A DNA stretch of 64,000 nucleotides, from assembly GCF_000003855.2 (NCBI RefSeq), contig NW_003101680.1:1126976-1190975 (forward strand), in the 5' to 3' direction. Made by a program: the position numbers and the translations under genes. Shown here one piece after another: positions 45,450-57,310 of this stretch. Within the stretch, counting starts at the first letter, position 1. The number at the start of each line of letters is the position of its first letter. The stretch is from Blastomyces gilchristii SLH14081. Lineage: Eukaryota > Ascomycota > Eurotiomycetes > Onygenales > Ajellomycetaceae. The notes under the pieces were generated by a model. The model saw only the letters and a program-made list of their open reading frames with translations, did no database searches and was not told where the DNA came from.

Positions 45450-47591
45450 ATGATCTCAAAACTCTGGGGAGAATCACTTAGCACAGCCCGCCATAGCATT
45501 CGTTCACTTGGTCGTGCATCTACTGCCCACCCCACCACTCACTTCGCCCACAACGCCCAGAGGGAGGCCTCACTTCACCCTCAATCTAACGCCCAGAAAA
45601 CACTGAGCCAGTGGCATATCATCAGCCATTCTCGTAGACTCTCCTCCTCGTCGCTTTCATCTTCGTCTACTTCAGCTACAATGACAGAAATCAACTTCAA
45701 AGCTCAGGCTAATGACTTTTTGTCCTTCGTCAATGCTTCCCCAACACGTAAATCTCCCACTTCCCGCCCCTCCATCCCCCGACTTTATTAGTTTATTTTC
45801 AATTTACTTGAATACATAGCTAACTATACGAGTATGTATATATAGCATTTCATGCTGTCGCTTCAGCTGGTAAGCGTCTGATCAACGCTGGGTTTCGAGA
45901 AGTCAAGGTGAGTAAAATCTCAACTTCACAAGACGTACCCACAGACCATTCATGCTAACCATAATTTCCTTCGTATTTTTTAGGAGAGAGATTCATGGGC
46001 ATCCATCTGCAAGCCGGGTGGGAAGTACTATGTGACTCGCAATGGTTCCACGATCATTGCCTTTGCAATTGGCAAAAAATGGAAAGTTAGTATTAATTCT
46101 CTATCTAATAATGGTCATATCATATACACTTTGCTAATCGGTTAAAATCTCTTCCTTGTGATCAGCCCGGAAATTCCATTTCAATGATTGGTGCTCATAC
46201 CGACTCTCCATGCTTGAGGATAAAACCAGTCTCGAAGAAGTCTGGCGATGGCTTTGTCCAAGTCGGTGTGGAGACCTACGGTGGCGGTATTTGGCATACA
46301 TGTATTTGTCTCCTTTACAACCTGGCATAATGTACTTATAGCTAAGAGTGAATTTAGGGTTTGATCGCGATTTGGGCATCGCGGGCAGGGCCATGGTGAG
46401 AAACGCCAACGGGACCATCGAGGCAAAATTAGTCCACATTGATCGACCAAGTATGATATATCCTCTCAACACCACTACATCAGGCCAAATATCTAACACT
46501 TGTTCCTAGTTCTGCGTATCCCGACACTAGCCATCCATCTGGATCGTCAGGAGACATTCTCCTTCAACAAAGAAACTCAACTATTCCCGATTGCTGGCCT
46601 AGTCGCTGCAGAATTAGCCAGGAGAGATGGAGATTCAAATTCTAAGGAGGATCTAGAAATCCGAACAAAAGGCAATGACAACGGAAACAACGCCGAGTCC
46701 AATACACCTTTTGCTCCGCTCAAATCAACTACGGATCGCCACCACCCTTACCTCGTCGAGTTAATCGCATCTGAACTCTCCGTCAACGCTCAAGACGTCG
46801 TCGACTTTGAGATGCTCCTCTACGATACCCAAAAGGCTTGTTTAGGCGGCCTTTTGGATGAATTCATTTTCTCAGCGCGCCTAGATAACCTTAACATGTC
46901 CTTCTGCGCCACAATGGGCTTACTAAATTCCCTGACAGATCCAAAATCTCTCGACAACGACTCTTCGATCCGTCTCATCGCCCTCTTCGACCACGAGGAA
47001 ATCGGTAGCCGTACCGCACAGGGTGCAGACTCAAACGCCCTCCCCGCAATCTTGCGCCGCCTCTCCGTTCTCCCAGGATCATCAACATCATCAGTCGACA
47101 TCTCAACAGCCTACGAGCAATCCCTCTCAACCTCCTTCCTTCTCTCCGCCGACATGGCCCACTCTGTAAACCCCAACTACGCCATCAAGTACGAGTCGGA
47201 CCACAAGCCAGAGATGAACAAGGGCCCTGTAATTAAAATCAACGCGAATGCCCGTTACGCGACGAACTCGCCTGGTATCGTCCTTTTGCAGGAATGTGCG
47301 CGCCTAGCCGGCTCTGCGGGCAATGATACAGGTGCGGAGACCGCCTCGTCATTCCAGGGTGTTCCCTTGCAGCTATTTGTCGTCCGTAACGATTCGAGCT
47401 GCGGCAGCACGATTGGACCCATGCTCTCTGCTGCGCTGGGCGTGCGGACGCTGGATATGGGGAATGCGCAGTTGAGTATGCATAGTATTCGTGAAACGGG
47501 CGGGACGAATGATGTGGGTTATGCAATTAAGCTATTTGAGAGCTTTTTCCAAAATTACTCGGGGTTGGCGAGGACGATCTTGGTTGATTAG
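45450..47591 (+). CDS. Aspartyl aminopeptidase (M18), with possible N-terminal targeting extension
   Basis: Six exons (45450-45747, 45846-45907, 45984-46085, 46166-46301, 46358-46450, 46510-47591). The canonical start is the internal ATG at 45681, giving 513 residues. The upstream in-frame ATG at 45450 adds 77 residues rich in Ser, Arg and His and poor in acids, resembling a mitochondrial presequence. M18 zinc ligands and motifs are present: [39 protein letters not shown] and the C-terminal [11 protein letters not shown] and [13 protein letters not shown]. The enzyme removes N-terminal Asp/Glu; yeast relatives are cargo of the Cvt/autophagy route. Residues about 190-215 form an acidic, variable insertion. 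Confidence 0.93.
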
Positions 47592-49296
47592 ATGGTTTCG
47601 AGTGGGATGCTTTTGAGGAGTTGTTTTAGGGAGGTAGGGGCTTTGGGAAAGTTCCGCAGCGGTCGAGCTATTGACGACCATTCAAAGTGCAAGATAAAGA
47701 ATGTTAGCTCGTTATTCGTTGTCGTTATTATACCTTCCCAGCAGCCTGTAAGCTCAAGTTTAGAATGAACGTGAGCATAAAAGCTTCAATATACAAATAT
47801 TGTTGCTATGGTTGCACCACAGATTTTATGTTACCCTTAGAACCATTGCTTCGCCCATTTGCTCTGGATTCAATGCACAGGTGTTATCTATACTCAATGT
47901 AAACACAATATGCATACGCCTTCGTTCAGCGCTTGCAGCTTGGTACTAAATATCATTCTCCTACGCTCACGACGTCATGATCCACAGACCCTCAAGCAGA
48001 CCCGATAATAAACGAGACACCTATTTCCTGTCTCCACTCCTTACGCAGAAATCGGGGAGGATATGAATCAGATTCCGGCACTGGTCAAGCAGAGCAGAGC
48101 CAATTGACATCCATGTGCTGCACAGAACACAGAACTGGGACAGTTTATATTTGAAAACAATTCATGATTGCTAATTGCGAAAACTAAATATATCAAAGCT
48201 GCAAGCTGTCAAACGTCCTCCAAAACTTGACAGGCTGTGAGGAGAAATACTTTGTAGAGGACACATCCCATTCCACATAACTTGAGTGAATCAAGTTTAT
48301 GAAGCCAACATGGAGGAAATATCAGGCCTCTTAAAAAATAGATGTAATGCGCAGGTTGCAATAGAAGAAGATACAGCAACAACACTTGCATGGTGCAATA
48401 TATTAGAGGAAAGACAAAATGGTGGGTAGGGCCATGTTTTATTTGGGGCAGTTAGTGAATGCAAATAGGGAGAGGAGTAAAACGGAAAGGGAGCCCCAAA
48501 TCCGGGGAAAAAAAGAAAAGAAAAGAAAAGAAAAAGAAAGAAAGAAAGAAAGAAATTGGAAATCACACACGAAATAAGAGTCCAAGAACTCTTTGAAAAA
48601 AACTTGGCCACTCCTTTCTGTGGTCCTAGGAATTCATGGATGCAACGCACTTGACAAATCTCGTCCATACGAACGAGTTAGCAGTTCCGCGGAAGCACTT
48701 CATCTCACTAGCAGCCTGCTAAACGGGGGGGAATCAAATAGGTCGTGTTGAAAATAGAACCATGGTGCTTAGATTCAGATCAAACGTGCGCACACAAAGA
48801 CCTCAAAACTGATAATGGGGACGAATGAGGGTAAAAAATAAAGAAATTGGAAATTGGAAAAAACAAGAAACCACATGAAACAAAGAGAAATTCAAATCTT
48901 ATTCCATCAAATTTACTGCCATCTGTCCACGATAGTTTCAGTCCCATATTCCTCTGAAAAGATGAAATTATGGATAGACACTTGGTGGTTGCCTATATTT
49001 CCATCGCTATTGCGCAAGGACTCTCTCGCTTGACGGTTGAACTTTTGGGAATTTGTAAGTGAAACAAGAAGCAGTTTGGTTTGCGAGCTGTCTAGGGTGT
49101 CTGGGCAAAGCTTGGGATCTGGCGAGTCTTCCATTCAAGTAGGGGATGGGGAGTTTGAGGAGATATCATCTCGAAGAGGTCCTGTAAAAAATCCACGGCC
49201 CTCCCAAACGATGAATACAGAACAGGACATGGGATGCTATTATTATTCTCGTCCTAATTTCGAAATTAGAGCACTAACTCCCTTATTCCATTCCGG
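47592..49296. other. Intergenic region, no gene supported
   Basis: 1.7 kb of convergent 3' flanks. An AAAGA/GAAA microsatellite lies at about 48510-48556. Confidence 0.55.
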
Positions 49297-51185
49297 TTAA
49301 CTGTCTTGTGTGACAAAGTCTTCACAAGACTCATCACCAGATTCAGCATCCTCTGTCGCGTTGAGAGTTTGGCTTAGAAGGGCTGGTCCATCTCTCTCCG
49401 CATCAGTTGGGGCTGGGTTAAGTGCTGTATTAACAATTAGGCGCGTATCCTTCGCCTCGCTCGCCATATGATCCATTGGCCTAGTGGATATTTCTGAGGA
49501 ATTCATGGGCGAATATTTCGTTTGCGCTTCGTGAGATGTACTCGCGGCAGGAATTTCAACTGCTGATAGCAGTTCCAAAGAACTCGTTTCAGATGGCGAC
49601 AGTATGGAAAATTCAGGTTGGGAGGATTCAGTGCGGTTTTCTTGCTGGATTGGGGCGGTCAGCTCATCAATCCGTTTATTCACAGTTTGAGAAATAGACG
49701 CAGGTTCTCCCTTAATGTTTGAACCACTTACACAGCTAATGCCACCCCTTTTCTTAATACCAATTTGTTCACATCCACCAGCCCAGACAATAGCCTTAGT
49801 CCAGAATTTTACTCGTTCCTCTTCTCCGGGTCCGTCGAACCAAGATGCAAAAATTGCAGGCTGGATAGTGAAATCTATCACTGAACCATCGAGGCTCTTG
49901 TCATCTTGTTTTAGTCGTAAGGCAGGGTGTGGTTCCATAGTTTCAGATGTGCGACTGAAAGTTTTACCCTGCAGAAGACCAGCATCGGAAGTGAGATATT
50001 TGACGTCGTAATTTTGCTGCCTGAGCCTCAATACCAAAGTCCCGGTAGTGGCCATAACGTGTACCAAGCTCCGAAGGCGATTGGCCACTGCTCCTTCAGT
50101 TAAAGGCTTAAGTAGAACAGCCGTCATATCGATAAAGCTTCGGGCAGATTTCTCGTAGAAAGTGGTCGTGCGACTGAGAATCCCATTATACTCAACAATA
50201 CGGCTGTTGCCACCATGTCCTTGCAGTTTGGGTTCCAACGTACGCAAAGTCCACCCAATCCATGCATCTTTCTTGTCTAGATGTGGAAGTCTGTTTAGCG
50301 CAAATACGGACAATTGTTCACTGGGTGCAACTTACGTCTGGGTACACACTCCATTAGCTCGTTGAGAAATTGTCGAGACGGACATTTTTTCTGTTCCTGA
50401 AATTCTCGGTTCAGAAAGAATATTGGATTTTCCACTATAAACCAGCAGACAAAGTGCGCCAAAAACGTATTTAGAAAAATGAATTTCCCATAAGTAAATT
50501 TGCTGAGGGCTTTCAGGTTTCCAGAACATGTCGTGTGCATGAACAGACTCTCGTGTAAAGAACGCGGCATATCAGAGGGCAATGAATCGAAATCAACTGG
50601 CTCCTCCGGGGAATACTCTCGTGCCCAGTCACGGTAGAGATTCATGAGGTTCTGAAGTCGATTGCGGACATCACTATCGTCCATCTTCGGTAAATTGTGT
50701 TCTTCACGCAACTCCATCATCGAGGTTTGGAGTTCCATATTCTGGTCCTTCAAGGTATTGTTCTCTCGTTTGAGCCGGGAACATTTGGTATTCAGAGCTT
50801 TAATCGATTTCTTTGCTTGGTCAAGCTCACTCTGTAGCATAGCCTTTGTTTTGGGGTTGTAGTTGGATTTGTGTTTCTTGTTCGTACGACCATCTTGGAG
50901 ATCGTTCTCAGATGGCCTCTTGAAACTGCTAGTGCTCGTTTGACCTTGCTCCCCTGATTCGAGACGTTCTGCTGGTCCACTCTGACTTTGATCGCCCTGC
51001 ACAGATCCGGCGTCCTCAGAACACATGTTGAAATTGTTGTCGTAGAAGTGCGGCGGTAAGAGACCACAGGTTAATTTTTCAAGGCTCGAAGGTATATGGA
51101 TACAACCGATGTCGAGAATGGAGAGTAACACATTGATATCTTGCTTTAGCTTGAAGGTGAATAACGAAACTGAAGTAGTTGCCAC
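49297..51185 (-). CDS. Coiled-coil protein of unknown function
   Basis: Two exons, 51185-50350 and 50290-49297, give 609 residues (a later ATG, MCSEDAGS, would give about 556). The donor GA-GTGTGT was chosen because it keeps the frame open with the CTAAACAG acceptor; the nearby GTAAGT would run into a stop. Features are a short basic patch (NKKHKSNYN), a coiled coil (about 120-165: ELDQAKKSIKAL, MELQTSMMELREEH) and a globular mid-region (DKKDAWIGWTLRTLEPKL, FASWFDGPGEEERVKFW). The C-terminus is Ser/Thr/Glu-rich. I do not recognise the family; it could be a lineage-specific regulatory protein. Confidence 0.7.
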
Positions 51186-51808
51186 CAGGCAACAGGATGG
51201 AAGTCAATCGACACTGACGCCAAACAACAACACAAAAAGTGAGACAGAAATAATTTGCTAATGCTGAATAGTTTCGCATGACTGAGGGCAATTAAATGAA
51301 AAGAGGAGAAAGGAAAGATTGCTTCATTGTTTATGAATAATAATCCCTGAAATTAAATAAAATCTACTACTGAGTGGGTTCCTCAAAACGTGAGGCTAGC
51401 TGAGTGTCCAAATGGCCATGATGCCCTGCCTGGAAAAAAGCAATTTGTTAGCTAACTGAAGAACGAGGCAGATAAACGAGCGAAAGAGACCTAACTTACT
51501 CGATCAGGTAAATCATCGAGGAGCTCCTCGGACACGAATGGAAGCGGCATCGCTCAACTAAACCCTAGACTCTCAATCAACATCCAAACGCAAAGAACAG
51601 GTGGAACAGAAAAGATGCCTATTCTCCAATTTGGGCTTGACGGTAGTTGGCCAATATACAGAGGATCGAATATAATGCCGAGACTGATATGATTTCCAGA
51701 CTCCCCAAAACCCGTCCAGACCCCGAAGTCGAAGCCAAGAGCTAGTAGCGGTATTCCAAATGGGGTGGTCAGAAAACGAGAGACAATCAAAAGTAAGTCA
51801 AGCCAAGC
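51186..51808. promoter_or_regulatory. Divergent promoter between unknown coiled-coil gene and Hsp70-like gene
   Basis: 623-bp head-to-head spacer; no heat-shock element could be pointed to with confidence. Confidence 0.4.
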
Positions 51809-54127
51809 ATGCCTCGAAGTAGGCTGATGGATTCCGCCATAGGGGAAGTAGAAGACGAGTCCGAGCTCGGTTCACCAGCAAAGAAAAGCAAAGATAGTAC
51901 CGCAACTGCCCATCTAATCGTTGGCATTGATTTTGGTACCACATATTCAGGTATGGATATCGGAAGAAATAAATGATGACATTCTGATCCGATTGCAGGC
52001 GTTGCTGTTGCGCATTCCGAGTTTGATCGTGAGAAAATCTATATCATTTCAGCCTGGCCAGGGAATGTAGAGGTCAGATATAAGGTCCCCACGATGATCG
52101 ACGACAAATCAGAAAACTCGAACTATAGGGGATGGGGTTATGCCCTATCATCCACAACGCACTGCTCATCATGGTTCAAGCTGCACATGGCTCCGGACAA
52201 CACATTATCTAAAAATGATGACCCCCTTCTATCCCAGAGTGTGGGCCCTAGCTTATTGAGAATCCCGGACGGGGAAACTCCAGAGATTCTGTGCGAAGAA
52301 TATCTTCGACGCCTTTATAAGCACGTCATGGGGAGGCTTAGCACGATATATGGGCAGTCAATTGTGGATATGCTACCAGTAAAGGCGGTATTGACAATCC
52401 CAGCGGACTGGGATAAGAAGTATAAAACAACCTTATGTGAAGCCGCACACCGTGCAGGCATTGCAACCGGAGAGAACGACTCAATCTTAACGATCGACGA
52501 ACCGGAAGCCGCTGCTCTCGCTGCATTCGAAACCAGCCTGGGGAAGAAACACAGTTCAATTTTCAAGGTAGGATCAAGAGCCTGCATTCGCAACCTTATC
52601 AATTATAACTCCAAGCAGTCGGTTCGAAAGACGTTAATCATTGGCATTTTCGCCCTCCCAGGTAAACAACAATGTTGTGGTGGTTGATATCGGCGGGGGA
52701 ACGATCGTAAGTGCATCGGCCTCAAGTTCTTACGGCAAAGTTGACAAGCAATCGTTAGGATATCATAACCTACAAAATTGTTCGGACAAATCCCCTCGAA
52801 GTAGGAGAGGCCTGTACAGGAACTAGTAAGTGCCCTCCGGGCGTGAGCATCTATGCCGTTATATCTGATAAGAAACAACATAGGCGCAAAGTGTGGGGCT
52901 ACCATGATTGATCGCGAACTGCATCGACTCATGGGAATAAAATACGGATCTGCATTTTCCAACCTCCCTGCCAAAGAAATAGGTCATGGTAGCGAGTTTA
53001 TGGCGGACATCGAAATAATCAAGAGGAGCTTCACAGGCCACGGCGACGAACACATAAAAGAGCACCTGATCCGTCTTGTTATGAACATTAACGATGCTGC
53101 CGGGTACGTCTACGAATTGGGACAAGTAAAAATCACTAGGTTCGTTCCATCTCGCATATCCTAACACGAATGTCTCAATTATTAAATCCATTATCCGCAG
53201 TGAGGAACTTGCGCAAATTTTTGACAAGGTCATAAGCCGCGCCTTCGATATGGTCTCCGAACAAATCGAAATGGCTCGAAAAAATAATGATAATCCCGTG
53301 AACGTAGGTGCTCCTAAAATGGTTGGTAAGAGTGCAATTTCATTGACAGGTGAACTTCTCAGTTAATAATACTTTGCGGCGGCATGGCCGACTCCCAATA
53401 CGTTCAGGAGCAGTTTAAAGAATTCTGCCAGAACAAACTGGACAAGAAAGTCGATGTAATTGTACCAGACGAAGCTTGGCCGGCCATTGCAAAAGGAGCG
53501 GCACTCCACGCTTTGGGACAATCGATAGTGGAGAGCCGCAAAAGTAGATGGTCCTATGGCATCGGCGTGCATAGAGCTTTTGATTCCAAACGTGATAACG
53601 AGGAAGATCAATACAAATGTCCTAGCAGGGGAGAGCGAGTTAAAGGATATGTTGAATGGTTCATTAAACGGGTACCAATGAACTTCCCATACTGCAAGAA
53701 TGATTGTCTCAGAATGAAAACTGGACACGCTAACGGATGCTGCAGGGCGAAAGCGTCAAAGACAAGGTGAAATGGATCCACGGGTACATCGTGATGCGAA
53801 AGGGTAGACAGCTGAGAGACACAGTTGGCGATTTGGTGTTGTACAAATCCAAGAGTCCAACCCCAGGGAATAAAATTGATGACCCAGGTGAGTGCCATTA
53901 TCATATGAAAGTAAGTAAAAAACGGCTAACAAGCAGTTATCATGATAGATGTCGAAAAGTTGACGACCCTTAGCATTTGCATTCCGGCTCGGAACTCGCA
54001 GGCCGACAAAAGTGTGAGGGTCGGGCACATAATCTTGGTGAACGAGAAGATGGTGAAGTTCGAAGCCAAATGCGGAAACAAACAGATCGGGCTCAAACAG
54101 ACTGATTATGAAGATGACAAAATATAA
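51809..54127 (+). CDS. HSPA12-like Hsp70-family ATPase
   Basis: Nine exons (51809-51950, 51999-52567, 52662-52706, 52759-52825, 52884-53139, 53201-53303, 53363-53671, 53746-53887, 53949-54127) join in frame to 603 residues. The actin/Hsp70 ATPase motifs are present: phosphate-1 VGIDFGTTYSG (about 37-47), LTIDEPEAAALAA (connect region) and phosphate-2 VVVVDIGGGT. The adenosine-like motif LCGGMADSQYVQEQF replaces the usual VGGxxxSP. The C-terminal part has no Hsp70 substrate domain and instead has the repeated 'RGE.VK..V.W' pattern of fungal HSPA12-like proteins. Many fungi carry expanded, fast-evolving families of these. Function is unknown. All splice sites have GT/AG and phases agree, so the gene appears intact. 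Confidence 0.88.
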
Positions 54128-54537
54128 GCTAGATAGACATCTTACCCGCGCGCTGGAATCCAGTGGGAATAGATGGAGGGAGGAAAAAGGGGTTGGTTGT
54201 TGGTTGTCGTGATAAGATGCGGCGGGATCGAAGCTCGATTAGGGTTCGGAGAAAAGAAGATCCGGTTTGTTCTGGGGAAAGCGGCGGCGGCCGGGGGAAA
54301 GCAGTTGTTACAAGCTCTATAAAGCCAGCCAGGCGCATTTTCATCCACGCCAGTAGGGAAATGTAACTACCAGCTGCTCGAGCAAGGACGGGTTTCGTTT
54401 GGTGTGTTTTCTATTTTTTTTAAAAAAAAATATCCAGTTTTTTGTCCTTCAGAATAGGTAGTTAGTTACGAAGCAATAATCCGATTGCCTCAAGCTGAGA
54501 TCGCTCCGCACTTCCTTGGAGTCCCCATGTCCCCTCT
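54128..54537. other. Intergenic region
   Basis: 410 bp between the Hsp70-like and DUF1746 genes on the same strand. An A/T homopolymer pair is at about 54414-54430. Confidence 0.5.
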
Positions 54538-55598
54538 ATGACCACTCCGGATGTCTTTCGAGATGCGCAGCACATCGCCGACGTCTCGAACATTCCCTAC
54601 GACTCCCGCGACGATGACGGAAATCCCGCTCACCTTGGGGTGTCGGGGTGGTCTCAACGGAGGGCTATTTATGCAAGCTCGAAGGCGGTCATGCTCGAGA
54701 GGCTGCTGCGTGACCTGGATATGTTGATCTATTGCGAGTTGTCTGCCGTTTATTATATGGAGTAGGTTCTCTGCTTCTCGCCGATATGTCTCTGTAATAT
54801 ATATATATTCTGATACTGATGTGTTTTGGTTCACAAAATAGCTGCTCAATCCTCCATTTTACTATCCGCGCTATAGTCCAATTCATCTTCTTCACACCTA
54901 AAGCCGGGCCATTACCCGAAACATCAACGAACGCGCCTCCCATCGTAACTGTTTTCTTGAGCAATATAGCCTGCATGATCCTCCACTATGTATCATCTGC
55001 TCCTACGGCTGGCGAGGCGTCTCGAGGTTATCTACATGGCGGCCTATTCATCGACTTCATCGGACAAAAAGGTCCAATATCAAAATTCCGCCTATTCCTC
55101 TTCGACCTTCTAATTTTCGGGATGCAACTTATCATGATGTGCGTCATTCTAGAAAAGGACAGGACGAAACAGCTTGCGAGACCAACAGACGCGGCAAACC
55201 GTACTCCAAATCTACAAGACCATGATTCCGAAGAACGAGGTGTAGCACCTGAGGACACGCACTTGCCGGGCAGTGCAGACGATATCGAAATGCAGGACCT
55301 ACCATCGCTCGAACGAGCTTCGGCTGAGGAGAGCAGGACTAGACTTCTTGAATTCGAAGATGAACGTGAAACTTCCGCTCTGGTTGGGGACAGGCATCCT
55401 CGTGACGCTTTTATATCGGCCCAGGCGGTCATCGCGGATATAAACATCTTTCAGGCCCTTCGAGATCAGTGGAATAGAGCCCCACAAACGAATGCCAGTC
55501 GGTCGACTGATTCTCAACCAACAATATCGACTCAGAATGGCATGGTGGTGCCCTTCCTGCAGCGACGCTTTCGATTCCAGTTGCGCACCGTTTCATGA
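54538..55598 (+). CDS. DUF1746 membrane protein, Dsc E3 ligase subunit 4-like
   Basis: Two exons, 54538-54761 and 54842-55598, give 326 residues. After a hydrophilic N-terminus (about 65 residues) come three hydrophobic segments: LIYCELSAVYYM and IRAIVQFIFFTPK, PPIVTVFLSNIACMILHYV, and FRLFLFDLLIFGMQLIMMCV. These make up the fungal DUF1746 domain. The tail is acidic (TEE/EFEDERE) and hydrophilic. In fission yeast the DUF1746 protein Dsc4 belongs to the Golgi Dsc E3 ubiquitin ligase that activates SREBP, and Aspergillus DscD is the counterpart needed for hypoxia adaptation; that equivalence is inferred here from topology and domain. Confidence 0.82.
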
Positions 55599-56050
55599 GA
55601 GCAAATATCCCACGGCGGCACATGTAAAGGTCATTGATTTTTCATGAGACATTTTACGGTGTTGGGTTGCCGGTTGGACATACTCATCCTTTTATTTCCC
55701 TTTATTACTAACGAAGCGTACTTTTGAACCTTTCTCTATTCATAATTCTGTACCATGTATATATCGCTAACGACATTAATCCTTTTCGTCTATATCATAT
55801 TGTACATTTACTGCACATGCACATCGTGAATTGTGCCCGTCACGTTACCATCTACTGTCAGGAACAGAAAACAACATGGAACGAAATATGGAAGACTGGT
55901 ATAAGAATTCGGGCAGGGATCTAAGGTCGCAAACACGAAACACACAAATACCATCTATCAAACAAATAGCACAAACAAGCCTAAACGTAACATAACCCAG
56001 AACATATTCATACAACACAAGCAGACACAGACGAAATCAGAAACAAAATA
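55599..56050. other. Intergenic region, convergent 3' flanks
   Basis: 452 bp between DUF1746 and ClpP genes; no gene supported. Confidence 0.55.
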
Positions 56051-57078
56051 CTACGAACTCCCCCCTTCGTTACCACCACCACTCTTCCCCCCATCCTCCG
56101 TCTTGGGCTTTATCCTCCGATCCAAAATCTCATCTACAATCCCCATCTCCAACGCCTCCCGCGCCCCCATGAAGTAATCCCTCTCCATCCACTTCTCAAT
56201 TTCATCCAGCGACATCTCCTTGGTCAAATGCAACTTATAGATCTCGTTGAGTTGGCGGCGGACGCGGAGGATCTCTTTGGCATGGATGGCGATGTCCGTT
56301 GCTTGCCCAAAGTAGCCGCCGGAGGGCTGGTGGACCATTACGGAGGAGTGGGGGAGGCAGTATCGTTTGCCCGGGTGGCCGCCGCAAAGGAGTAGGGAGC
56401 CCATGGAGGCTGCTTGACCGACGCAAATGGTGCTGACGGGGGCGGAAATGTAGGTCATTGTGTCGTAGACGGCGAGGCCTGTATGGGAAGAAAGGGATTA
56501 AAATTGCCAGGTTAACAAGGGATATATACGTAATAATTCATTGGCTGTGCGCCGCACCTGCTGTTACTGATCCTCCCGGTGAGTTTATGTAGAGATGGAT
56601 TGGCTTCTCCGGGTTATCAGCTTCGAGAAAGAGAAGCTGGGCAACGATGGATGCGGAGAGGGTTTCGTCGACTTCGCCATTGAGGCAGACTATGCGCTCC
56701 TATAAATATCATTAGCAGTCTGCAAGGCTCTCTCGTAATAATTGAGTGAGCTGGGGTGTTATGTCATACCTTAAGTAACCGGGAGAAGATATCATCTTTC
56801 GTACAGATATGTTGTCAGCGCTTTTTGCTTTGAGAAAAAGGTGATAAATTCGTCACACGCGCTCAATGCGTACATGTATGCCAGCCACCTCCCTGATCAG
56901 TTAGCCTCTAGGGTCTTATTCCGCAGTCCAAAAATATAGAACTTACCACAGTCTCAGTCACGAAAGGAGTGGGTGTCCATCCCCGCGGCGGAGTTAGACT
57001 CGGCCGATTCGAGTAGTTTCTAGTCGTCGCGAGGGATAATTGCCGGGCTGCTGGTCTGAGCCATCTAAAGGAATTCAT
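56051..57078 (-). CDS. CLPP: Mitochondrial ATP-dependent Clp protease proteolytic subunit
   Basis: Five exons, 57078-56947, 56892-56874 (19 nt), 56795-56770 (26 nt), 56699-56558 and 56478-56051, give 248 residues. The N-terminus is a mitochondrial presequence ([20 protein letters not shown]). The ClpP fold motifs run in order: [37 protein letters not shown] with catalytic Ser131, MVHQPSGG with His156, and ERDYFM with Asp207. The two micro-exons were placed because their splice phases restore the GGGWHTYDIFSR block exactly. ClpP assembles as a tetradecamer with ClpX in the matrix. The last ~25 residues are a Gly/Lys/Glu-rich tail. It is the last intact gene before the AT-rich block. Confidence 0.95.
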
Positions 57079-57310
57079 TTTGGGCCTTGATACTTAAAGC
57101 CTAAATGAGGTAGAGGAGTCAGATATAACAAGAATGGCAGGGGTCGTCGAAAGGGAGTGTGAGGTTGCAAGTTTGAACTCTTCAATGATTATCAGTCTCA
57201 GGCTTCGATGCCAAGCCTAAATATTTATTTACTCCATGTGCAAAACCTCAATCGCGGCTAAATATTTAAGTAAAAAATATCTTAATGCACATGAGCCTCT
57301 GTGTGCAAAG
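57079..57310. other. Transition from gene-rich to AT-rich DNA
   Basis: ClpP 5' flank. CpG and CC/GG dinucleotides are normal up to about 57260 (for example tcgcggc) and then almost vanish. Confidence 0.6.
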
